Position numbers and translations under genes: made by a program
Origin: an uncultured Ruminococcus sp.
Lineage (GTDB): Bacteria; Bacillota; Clostridia; Oscillospirales; Ruminococcaceae
Assembly (NCBI GenBank): GCA_910576995.1
Contig: CAJTLC010000032.1
Span: 1 to 13,580, forward strand
Direction: 5' to 3'
DNA length: 13,580 nt
Shown: one piece after another, positions 1 through 4,792 of the stretch
Layout of the letters: the number at the start of each line of letters is the position of its first letter
How positions within the stretch are numbered: position 1 is the stretch's first letter
The notes under the pieces: model-generated
Databases searched by the model: none
Seen by the model: the letters and a program-made list of their open reading frames with translations, nothing else
Told to the model about the DNA's origin: nothing

Positions 1-21
1 GCCGCGCCCGACAGCTTTATT

Positions 22-50
22 ATTATATCACCTTTCTTATCACTTGTCAA
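22..50 (-). promoter_or_regulatory. Perfect consensus sigma-A promoter firing off the left edge
   Basis: On the minus strand the -35 box TTGACA (45-50) and the -10 box TATAAT (22-27) are both perfect and exactly 17 bases apart. The bases after the -10 become GC-rich (GTCGGGCGCGGC toward base 1), as in the discriminator region of stable RNA promoters. The driven gene lies outside the window. The tRNA operon promoter at 3738-3766 has the same perfect boxes, so a tRNA or rRNA gene is the likeliest target, by inference. Confidence 0.85.
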
Positions 51-57
51 CTAAATG

Positions 58-83
58 TTTTTTCGGATTTTTTACCGTTTTTT
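58..83 (-). promoter_or_regulatory. Phased A-tract UP-like element
   Basis: Three runs of six T on the plus strand (A6 on the minus strand) lie at 58-63, 68-73 and 78-83, a period of exactly 10 bases. They are immediately upstream of the minus-strand -35 box at 45-50. Phased A-tracts bend DNA and bind the RNA polymerase alpha C-terminal domain at strong promoters, so this is probably an UP element for the left-edge promoter. Confidence 0.65.
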
Positions 84-97
84 GTCAGATTTGCACA

Positions 98-131
98 AAC
101 GCAGTTCCGCTTTTTAAAATGAAACTGCGTT
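98..131 (-). terminator. Possible terminator hairpin after the SHOCT protein gene
   Basis: Bases 98-106 and 123-131 form a perfect 9-bp inverted repeat (AACGCAGTT / AACTGCGTT) with a 16-base loop, 17 bases past the stop of the minus-strand gene at 148. The U-tract that follows is short (TTTGTG), so termination may be weak. Confidence 0.4.
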
Positions 132-147
132 CTGCTCTTAAATAATC

Positions 148-651
148 CTATATTCCGAGGATTTTTCTTCTTTTTTCTTCGTATTCTTCTTGCGTTATAA
201 GTCCGTCATCAAGCATCTTCTTTGCGACTTCAAGTTGGATTTCCTTCACTGTTTTACCCTGTTTCGCTCCTTCTGCTCTTAATCTTGCTTTTTTCTGCTC
301 ACTTTCATTCCTACTTCTTCCGCAATCACAAAGCATTTTATGTCCAGGATTTGCCCTGTCGCAGAATTCGCATCTCCATCCGCCATTGCTATAAGCCAAC
401 GGATTTTCGCGTTCCTCTCTATATCCATTCGGCATATTCTGCGGATTTGAATAACTTGATCTTACAGCAGGTTTGCACGAAACTATGATAATGCCTATTA
501 TTCCAAGCCAGAATCCCCACGCAAATCCACCGTAATAGCCTTTGCTTTCGTTGATTTTCTTTGTTACAACGCCAAATATGCAGCATACAATAATCGCAGC
601 TACAGCATACACAATTAAAAAAATCGCTGCATCACCAGAATCATAATACAT
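148..651 (-). CDS. Small membrane protein with zinc finger and C-terminal SHOCT domain
   Basis: 167 aa. Residues about 8-29 (FLIVYAVAAIIVCCIFGVV) and 41-58 (GFAWGFWLGIIGIIIVS) are hydrophobic membrane segments. A short cytoplasmic-looking linker leads to a zinc-finger-like motif at 92-110 (W92, C94, C97, N101, C108, C110). It resembles a RanBP2-type finger except that the second pair is CxC. The C-terminus, about 141-167 (KKMLDDGLITQEEYEEKRRKIL), is a SHOCT domain, a short helical oligomerisation module common on membrane proteins of Gram-positive bacteria. I chose the ATG at 651 rather than the GTG at 660 because a near-perfect Shine-Dalgarno sequence overlaps the GTG and is correctly spaced for the ATG. 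It lies 75 bases downstream of the lipoprotein gene on the same strand and may be co-transcribed. No enzymatic function is evident; a scaffold or stress-related membrane role is speculation. Confidence 0.8.
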   Translation of the reverse strand: MYYDSGDAAIFLIVYAVAAIIVCCIFGVVTKKINESKGYYGGFAWGFWLGIIGIIIVSCKPAVRSSYSNPQNMPNGYREERENPLAYSNGGWRCEFCDRANPGHKMLCDCGRSRNESEQKKARLRAEGAKQGKTVKEIQLEVAKKMLDDGLITQEEYEEKRRKILGI

Positions 652-656
652 TTTTC

Positions 657-667
657 TCACCGCCTTT
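657..667 (-). promoter_or_regulatory. Near-perfect Shine-Dalgarno fixing the start at 651
   Basis: AAAGGCGGTGA on the minus strand differs by one base from the full anti-SD complement AAAGGAGGTGA and ends 5 bases before the ATG at 651. The upstream in-frame GTG (658-660) lies inside this site and is therefore unlikely to be the start. Confidence 0.75.
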
Positions 668-726
668 CATAAAAATCTATTTTTCCTTTATACATTAAAC
701 GAAATGATAATTGGAAAAGCTGTGTC

Positions 727-1545
727 TTATTCTCCCATTCTCTCCTGAATGATTTCCTGCCATTTCAGACAATCATCCAAAAAAGTCGATGTGTCATCAC
801 TTAAAAAAGGGCTGTAAAAGCTATCCATGGAATCCGACAATTCCGATGCTTCTCTGATTACATCCAAAGGGGCTGTTAAAATCTCAATTTCATTTTCATT
901 CAGACAAGCAGACGTCAATGTCTGCGCTGCTTCCCACAAATTTTTTCTGTTGAATCTGTCTGAAAGATTGTCTATATCCGATTCAATATCACAAGCGTGA
1001 GAATATTTTGCCGATACACTATAAGCGCTGTTGATCGACTGCAATTTTTCAAATATGTCCTCCATCACCAATATATCATTTGCATCTGCTAATATATCGG
1101 CAACTCTCGAACTTTCATTTTGTATTTTTTCTAAAAAGACATCATAGTTAATCTGATCATTTGCAAAATCAGGCATTTTTTCAGTTTCCTGAATTATTTC
1201 TTCAACATTTTTTCTGACCTGAACCATTTGAGGTATGTACTCCCAAGACATATCAAGAGAGTCGATTTTTTTATTCATCTCATCCGCAGCCTGCTGATAA
1301 TGCATTCGATACTCTTCTTCCAATTTCTCCAAATGAGCAGCTTCGACGGTTTTTCTGTCTTTCTCGTCCAATTTATCCAACGCAGTCCGGGCATTTACAA
1401 TATCCTCATCAATTTCAGAAGAATACGTATCTGGAATCCGATCAATCATTTCCTGCACATTTTTTGCTTCCCGCGATGCGCCGCACGACGTAAGAACGCT
1501 CATCAATAATACAGCCGCGGCAATTCGCGTTAGTTTTTGTTTCAT
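727..1545 (-). CDS. Helical-bundle lipoprotein of unknown function
   Basis: 272 aa. A lipoprotein signal peptide ends in the lipobox LTSC with the lipidated Cys at residue 21, so the product should be anchored on the outer face of the cytoplasmic membrane. The rest is acidic, helical and coiled-coil-like. Residues about 34-80 (IDRIP..., ALDKLDEKDRKTVE) resemble the three-helix 'Ala-Tyr-Asp-Ala-Leu-Thr-Asp-Glu-Gln' type repeat found in many Firmicutes surface proteins. I recognise no catalytic motif. The ATG at 1545 is preferred over an in-frame TTG at 1551 because AAGGAG lies 9 bases before the ATG but only 3 before the TTG. A strong minus-strand promoter at 1610-1638 serves it, and operator-like palindromes next to that promoter suggest control by the divergent XRE regulator. 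Confidence 0.85.
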   Translation of the reverse strand: MKQKLTRIAAAVLLMSVLTSCGASREAKNVQEMIDRIPDTYSSEIDEDIVNARTALDKLDEKDRKTVEAAHLEKLEEEYRMHYQQAADEMNKKIDSLDMSWEYIPQMVQVRKNVEEIIQETEKMPDFANDQINYDVFLEKIQNESSRVADILADANDILVMEDIFEKLQSINSAYSVSAKYSHACDIESDIDNLSDRFNRKNLWEAAQTLTSACLNENEIEILTAPLDVIREASELSDSMDSFYSPFLSDDTSTFLDDCLKWQEIIQERMGE

Positions 1546-1609
1546 TTTCAACTTCTCCTTAATTATAATTATTTTCTGCCACTAAAAGCAGCAATTTAAG
1601 TCCAACATT

Positions 1610-1638
1610 AGTATACCATAGTATTTCAAATTTGTCAA
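1610..1638 (-). promoter_or_regulatory. Strong promoter of the lipoprotein gene
   Basis: Minus-strand TTGACA (1633-1638), 17-base spacer, TATACT (1610-1615). The predicted leader is roughly 58 bases, ending at the ATG at 1545. The operator-like site at 1614-1628 covers the spacer and -10 box. Confidence 0.8.
1614..1628. promoter_or_regulatory. Degenerate second operator-like site
   Basis: TACCATAGTATTTCA matches the core of the palindrome at 1648-1662 (TACAATAGTATTGTA) at 12 of 15 positions and starts 34 bases from it. It lies inside the lipoprotein promoter, where binding would block RNA polymerase. That it binds the XRE protein is inference. Confidence 0.45.
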
Positions 1639-1653
1639 GTATTATTTTACAAT
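1625..1653 (+). promoter_or_regulatory. Tentative promoter of the XRE regulator
   Basis: TTCAAA (1625-1630), 17 bases, TACAAT (1648-1653) is the best plus-strand pair upstream of the ribosome site at 1675-1679. The -10 box lies inside the operator palindrome, which would allow autorepression. Other -10 choices (TAATAT at 1661) are possible. Confidence 0.35.
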
Positions 1654-1663
1654 AGTATTGTAA
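1647..1663. promoter_or_regulatory. Operator-like palindrome between divergent genes
   Basis: TTACAATAGTATTGTAA is a perfect inverted repeat of 7-base arms around a 3-base centre. Palindromes of this size and base composition are typical binding sites of dimeric XRE/Cro-type regulators. It lies 24 bases upstream of the XRE start and just upstream of the lipoprotein -35 box. Confidence 0.6.
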
Positions 1664-1687
1664 TATTTGACTTTGGAGGTAAAAATA

Positions 1688-1963
1688 ATGTTTTTTGAGA
1701 GAATAAAAGAACTTCGCACTTCGCTTGGCATCAATCAGGTTGAATTCGGGCGCAAGCTTCACGTCACAAAGCAATGCATCAGCAATTGGGAAAACGGCAA
1801 TATACAGCCGTCTATCGATATGCTTATCAAAATTTGCAGCGTATTTCACGTCAGCGCCGATTACCTGCTTGGACTTTCAAATGACTGCACGCTTGATGTT
1901 ACAGGACTTACAGCCGAACAGATTCTGCATATCCAAAATATTGTAAACGACATAAGAAAATAG
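1688..1963 (+). CDS. XRE-family helix-turn-helix transcriptional regulator
   Basis: 91 aa. Residues about 3-62 form a standard HTH_3/Cro-C1 DNA-binding domain: RIKELRTSLGINQVEFGRKL, a turn, then the recognition helix in VTKQCISNWENG (26-37), closing with the usual SADYLLG. The short tail (63-91) holds one further helix that may mediate dimerisation. There is no metabolite-binding or peptidase domain, so it is a minimal repressor-type regulator. The ATG at 1688 is chosen because GGAGG at 1675-1679 is 8 bases before it; an in-frame TTG at 1667 would leave the site inside the gene. It is transcribed divergently from the lipoprotein gene across palindromes at 1614-1628 and 1647-1663, so autorepression and control of the lipoprotein (and perhaps the SHOCT gene) is the likely job. 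What it senses cannot be told from the sequence. Confidence 0.9.
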   Translation: MFFERIKELRTSLGINQVEFGRKLHVTKQCISNWENGNIQPSIDMLIKICSVFHVSADYLLGLSNDCTLDVTGLTAEQILHIQNIVNDIRK

Positions 1964-2009
1964 CTTGAAAACGGCTTGCAGAACCTACTCTGCAAGCCGT
2001 TTTCAAGCT
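1962..2009. terminator. Very long perfect hairpin, likely bidirectional terminator
   Basis: A perfect 21-bp stem (1962-1982 with 1989-2009) around a 6-base loop lies between the convergent XRE and NYN genes. It starts inside the TAG stop codon of the XRE gene. The U-rich stretch is better on the minus strand (TATTTTCTTA) than on the plus strand (GCTTTAACTAA). Confidence 0.75.
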
Positions 2010-2016
2010 GCTTTAA

Positions 2017-2928
2017 CTAATCTTTAACAATAAGCACCGTATTATTTTTAATTTTAAATGACGGAAGATTTTCAACAAAACGGCTGAATTTCGAATATCC
2101 GTAAGTTTTGAGGTTAAAATCAGGCAGTTTCGCGCAAAGTTGCTTTTTTAATTCGCCCAGATTATAGCCTTTCGAGCCGTTTGTGCGGACAATTGCCGCC
2201 AGAACGCTTTCCACATTTTCAAGATCGCGCTCGCGAGTTTTCTGCGAAACAAGAATACTGCTACCGACCTGACGAAAACTCAAACTGTCGAAATCCTTCA
2301 AAAACTGCGAAAACTTGGAATATCCATAGTTTCTCACGTCAAAATCAGGATAACGCCCCTGCAATCTGCTGCCCAATTCGCCGATATTTATTTCCTCCTG
2401 CAAATTTGCATTTTCGGCAATTATGCGAATTATAGCCGATTCCAGCGTTTTCAGTTCAACTTTATCACTCTCGCCGATGCTCTGAAGTTCCTCCTCGGCA
2501 AGAACTTCAAGATATTTAAAGGCGTTGCAGGCGGTACTGAACGGCTTCGGCGTTTTCTTTTCGCCCATTCCGATAACGTGCTTTCCCGATTCGCGCAAGC
2601 GAATGGCAAGGCGCGTAAAATCACTGTCGCTGGACACAATGCAAAAGCCGTCAACATTATTTGAATACAAAATATCCATTGCATCAATTATCATCGCAGA
2701 ATCAGTCGCGTTCTTTCCTGTGGTGTAACTGTACTGCTGAACAGGTGTAACAGCATTATCCAGCGCCATATTCTTCCAACCTGCAAGATTCGGGCGCGTC
2801 CAGTCGCCGTAAACGCGCTTATATGTAACTATACCATAATTCGAAAGCTCGTCGAGAATATTTTTTGTATACTTCGCCGCAACATTATCTGCATCGATAA
2901 GAACGGCATATCGCATTTCCCTTTCCAC
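2017..2928 (-). CDS. NYN (LabA/DUF88-type PIN-like) nuclease with two OST-HTH/LOTUS domains
   Basis: 303 aa. Residues 6-142 are an NYN domain of the PIN-like nuclease superfamily. The expected acidic metal ligands are visible: D12 and D14 (IDADN), D76 (NATDSAMIIDAMD), D101 and D103 (SSDSDF). Two tandem OST-HTH (LOTUS) domains follow at about 160-230 and 237-302. Their shared cores PDFDVRNYGYSKFSQFL and PDFNLKTYGYSKFSRFV show an internal duplication. LOTUS modules bind RNA, including G-rich and G-quadruplex RNA in characterised cases, so the protein is probably an RNA-targeting ribonuclease in the cytoplasm; the substrate is unknown. The GTG at 2928 is used because GAGG precedes it by 6 bases. 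It starts 3 bases after the TfoX_N stop, so the two genes are probably translationally coupled. It is convergent with the XRE gene. Confidence 0.88.
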   Translation of the reverse strand: MEREMRYAVLIDADNVAAKYTKNILDELSNYGIVTYKRVYGDWTRPNLAGWKNMALDNAVTPVQQYSYTTGKNATDSAMIIDAMDILYSNNVDGFCIVSSDSDFTRLAIRLRESGKHVIGMGEKKTPKPFSTACNAFKYLEVLAEEELQSIGESDKVELKTLESAIIRIIAENANLQEEINIGELGSRLQGRYPDFDVRNYGYSKFSQFLKDFDSLSFRQVGSSILVSQKTRERDLENVESVLAAIVRTNGSKGYNLGELKKQLCAKLPDFNLKTYGYSKFSRFVENLPSFKIKNNTVLIVKD

Positions 2929-2931
2929 AAG

Positions 2932-3243
2932 TCACCTCTTTTTCCTGACCGCAGGCAATTCGTCATACATTAAATCAAAAAGTTCAGCCAAAAATTGCTT
3001 ATTTTCTATGTTTTCAACTTCCAGCATTTCTTTCGCGCCCTTATAAGGAATAACTCTCTGCGCGTCACGCATACGAGAAACTGCCGAATCTACAGGCTTT
3101 ATAAGAAATCTGTTGTCGTATATACCTCCGATCACTTTCCCCTTATAATAAACGACATATTCGCCCATCATTTTACGGCTTGATACGTCCAGTCCCGAAA
3201 GCTGATCCATTATAAAGTCGTGATATTCGCCGCTTGAAGCCAT
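2932..3243 (-). CDS. TfoX N-terminal domain protein
   Basis: 103 aa, essentially a single TfoX_N domain: about 5-95, with GLDVSSRKMMGEYVVYYKGKVIGGIYDNRFLIK (17-49) as its most typical stretch. TfoX/Sxy activates competence genes in gamma-proteobacteria, but stand-alone TfoX_N proteins in Firmicutes are short and uncharacterised, so a competence role should not be assumed. No DNA-binding or catalytic motif is visible. The ATG at 3243 has an ideal AGGAGG at 3249-3254, 5 bases away. The longer frame to 3282 would start inside the tRNA terminator hairpin. It is the first gene of a two-gene unit with the NYN-LOTUS gene. I see no promoter of its own between the tRNA terminator and the ribosome site. 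Confidence 0.85.
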   Translation of the reverse strand: MASSGEYHDFIMDQLSGLDVSSRKMMGEYVVYYKGKVIGGIYDNRFLIKPVDSAVSRMRDAQRVIPYKGAKEMLEVENIENKQFLAELFDLMYDELPAVRKKR

Positions 3244-3260
3244 AAAATCCTCCTGAATAT

Positions 3261-3294
3261 AAATAAAAAATCCCGAAACCATTGCTTCGGGATT
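3261..3294 (-). terminator. Rho-independent terminator of the tRNA operon
   Basis: On the minus strand a 9-bp stem AATCCCGAA / TTCGGGATT (3269-3277 with 3286-3294) with an 8-base loop runs directly into TTTTTTATTT (3261-3270). It lies 33 bases past tRNA-Gly and ends 7 bases before the AGGAGG of the TfoX_N gene. Confidence 0.88.
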
Positions 3295-3327
3295 GGGTTA
3301 ATACCGAGGTTATTACCCCGATACTTC

Positions 3328-3403
3328 TGGAGCGGATTACGAGGCTCGAACTCGCTACCTCCACCTTGGCAAGGTGGCGCTCTACCAGATGAGCTAAATC
3401 CGC
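3328..3403 (-). tRNA. tRNA-Gly (anticodon GCC)
   Basis: 76 bases with encoded CCA. The acceptor stem GCGGATT pairs with AATCCGC and the discriminator is U. The anticodon GCC is at 3368-3370, in the loop of the CACCT..AGGTG stem. The T arm carries GTTCGAGCC. It is the last gene of the four-tRNA operon. Confidence 0.97.
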
Positions 3404-3408
3404 ATTTT

Positions 3409-3435
3409 ATAAAGAATGGTATTTCACATTCTTTA

Positions 3436-3436
<1 letters not shown>
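3409..3436 (-). other. Hairpin in the tRNA-Phe / tRNA-Gly spacer
   Basis: A perfect 10-bp inverted repeat (3409-3418 with 3427-3436) with an 8-base loop fills the spacer between the Phe and Gly tRNAs and overlaps the last A of the Phe CCA end. It could guide processing of the precursor. It has no U-tract, so it is not an obvious terminator. Confidence 0.6.
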
Positions 3437-3511
<75 letters not shown>

Positions 3512-3516
3512 ATAAA

Positions 3517-3593
3517 TGGCGACCCGGATGAGGCTCGAACTCACGACCTCTAGCGTGACAGGCTAGCGTTCTAACCAACTGAACTACCGGGCC
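3517..3593 (-). tRNA. tRNA-Asp (anticodon GTC)
   Basis: 77 bases with encoded CCA. The acceptor GGCCCGG pairs with CCGGGTC and the discriminator is G, as expected for Asp. The anticodon GTC is at 3557-3559 in the loop CTGTCAC. It is separated from tRNA-Phe by 5 bases and from tRNA-Val by 2. Confidence 0.97.
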
Positions 3594-3595
3594 AA

Positions 3596-3671
3596 TGGTG
3601 GGGACTACAGGGCTCGAACCTGTGACCCTCTGCTTGTAAGGCAGATGCTCTCCCAGCTGAGCTAAACCCCC
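3596..3671 (-). tRNA. tRNA-Val (anticodon TAC)
   Basis: 76 bases with encoded CCA. The acceptor GGGGGTT pairs with AGTCCCC with G-U pairs, and the discriminator is A. The anticodon TAC is at 3636-3638 in the loop CTTACAA. It is the first gene of the operon in transcription order (Val, Asp, Phe, Gly). Confidence 0.97.
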
Positions 3672-3737
3672 ATGCAGCCATTTATTCTTTGCCGTTCAGT
3701 TTTTAGCGTTTCATGCTTGCCCCTGACGACGATATTA

Positions 3738-3766
3738 ATTATATCATAGTTTTTCTGATTTGTCAA
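3738..3766 (-). promoter_or_regulatory. Perfect consensus promoter of the tRNA operon
   Basis: Minus-strand TTGACA (3761-3766), 17 bases, TATAAT (3738-3743), both perfect, with A- and T-tracts just upstream (3767-3800). The leader to tRNA-Val is about 60 bases. The rest of the stretch up to the nadC terminator shows nothing I can identify. Confidence 0.9.
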
Positions 3767-3892
3767 GAGTTTTTTGAAAAAAATTCCAAAAAATTTTCAG
3801 AGTGATTTTTCGGCTGTATATAGGCAAATTTTGCGTATTTCCCCCACGCGTTTAAAAATTTCAGAGATATTTTTTTGTTTTAACTTTAAGTT

Positions 3893-3917
3893 TCAGCCCT
3901 CAAAAAATGAGGGCTGA
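3893..3917 (-). terminator. Terminator hairpin after nadC
   Basis: A perfect 10-bp stem (TCAGCCCTCA / TGAGGGCTGA) with a 5-base loop begins 7 bases past the nadC stop. On the minus strand it is followed by AACTTAAAGTT rather than a solid U-run, so efficiency may be modest. Confidence 0.65.
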
Positions 3918-3923
3918 TAAATA

Positions 3924-4766
3924 TTATTTGGTTTTGATTTTCATAGAAATATCAAAACATTTTACGGAATGAGTAAGCGCACCAAGTGAAATTATATCAA
4001 CGCCTGTTTCCGCAACAGCGCGGATATTTTCTGCGGTAACATTGCCCGACGCCTCCAGAAGAGCCGCTCCGTCGGTTATCTCCACCGCCTGTTTCATTTC
4101 GCCGCACGACATATTGTCAAGCATGATTATCTCAACTTTATTCGCCAAAGCCTCGCGCAGTTCGTCAAGAGTACGCACCTCGACTTCGATTTTCACGGTA
4201 TGACCGATATGCTTTCTCAATTCCGCAACGGCAGCGGTAATTCCGCCGTATGCGTCAATGTGATTATCTTTAAGCATTGCCGCGTCGGAAAGATTATAGC
4301 GGTGATTTTTTCCGCCGCCGACCGTTACCGCATACTTCTGCAATGCGCGCAGTCCCGGAAGAGTTTTTCTGGTATCGGTGACAGACGCTTTCGTTCCCTC
4401 GACAAGCTCAACGCATTTATTAGTTGCCGTGGCGATTCCCGACATATGCTGAAGAATATTCAGCGCGGTACGCTCGCCTTTCAGCATCGTAAGGGTGCTG
4501 CCCTTCAGTTCGGCTATAATATCGCCTTTTTTCACCTTTGTGCCGTCGTTTATCAGGATATTGAAACTAACGTTTCCGCCCGTCATCTCAAAAACTCTCT
4601 TGGCGATCTCGATTCCGCACACAACGCCGCTGTCCTTTGCAACGTAGTACGCCGCGCTTGTATGTTCAGGCGGAATGAGATTATCGGCTGCCGCGTCGAT
4701 GTAGTTTATATCCTCCATGAGCGCGGTTTTAATGATATCATCTATATAACATTGTAAAAGTTTCAT
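3924..4766 (-). CDS. nadC: Nicotinate-nucleotide pyrophosphorylase (quinolinate phosphoribosyltransferase)
   Basis: 280 aa, the normal family length. NadC transfers phosphoribose from PRPP to quinolinate and releases CO2 to give nicotinate mononucleotide, in the cytoplasm, in de novo NAD synthesis. Family signatures are intact: ERTALNILQHMSGIAT (98-113), TRKTLPGLR (132-140), GGGKNHR (150-156), LKDNHI (165-170), EVEVRTLDE (194-202), LDNMS (216-220), EASGNV (238-243) and SLGALTHS (260-267), which line the substrate and PRPP sites. The ATG at 4766 is chosen for the AAAAGGAG ribosome site a few bases upstream. The longer frame to 4796 would overlap the nadB stop. It follows nadB by 26 bases in one transcript from the promoter at 6285-6313. 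Confidence 0.97.
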   Translation of the reverse strand: MKLLQCYIDDIIKTALMEDINYIDAAADNLIPPEHTSAAYYVAKDSGVVCGIEIAKRVFEMTGGNVSFNILINDGTKVKKGDIIAELKGSTLTMLKGERTALNILQHMSGIATATNKCVELVEGTKASVTDTRKTLPGLRALQKYAVTVGGGKNHRYNLSDAAMLKDNHIDAYGGITAAVAELRKHIGHTVKIEVEVRTLDELREALANKVEIIMLDNMSCGEMKQAVEITDGAALLEASGNVTAENIRAVAETGVDIISLGALTHSVKCFDISMKIKTK

Positions 4767-4792
4767 AACGTCTCCTTTTATAAAATATCGGT

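Noticed and set aside
1559..1849. Open frame of 96 codons on the minus strand
   Set aside because: It is antisense to the XRE gene and covers the divergent promoters; it has no ribosome site and no recognisable domain.
3173..3364. Open frame of 63 codons across the tRNA-Gly end and terminator
   Set aside because: It overlaps tRNA-Gly, the terminator and the start of the TfoX_N gene in another frame; an RNA-gene artefact.
4200..4757. Long open frame (185 codons) opposite nadC, and a 282-codon one opposite uvrC at 10076-10924
   Set aside because: Both are shadows of conserved genes; their translations are rich in His, Arg, Cys and Phe with no domain, and no promoter or ribosome site fits.
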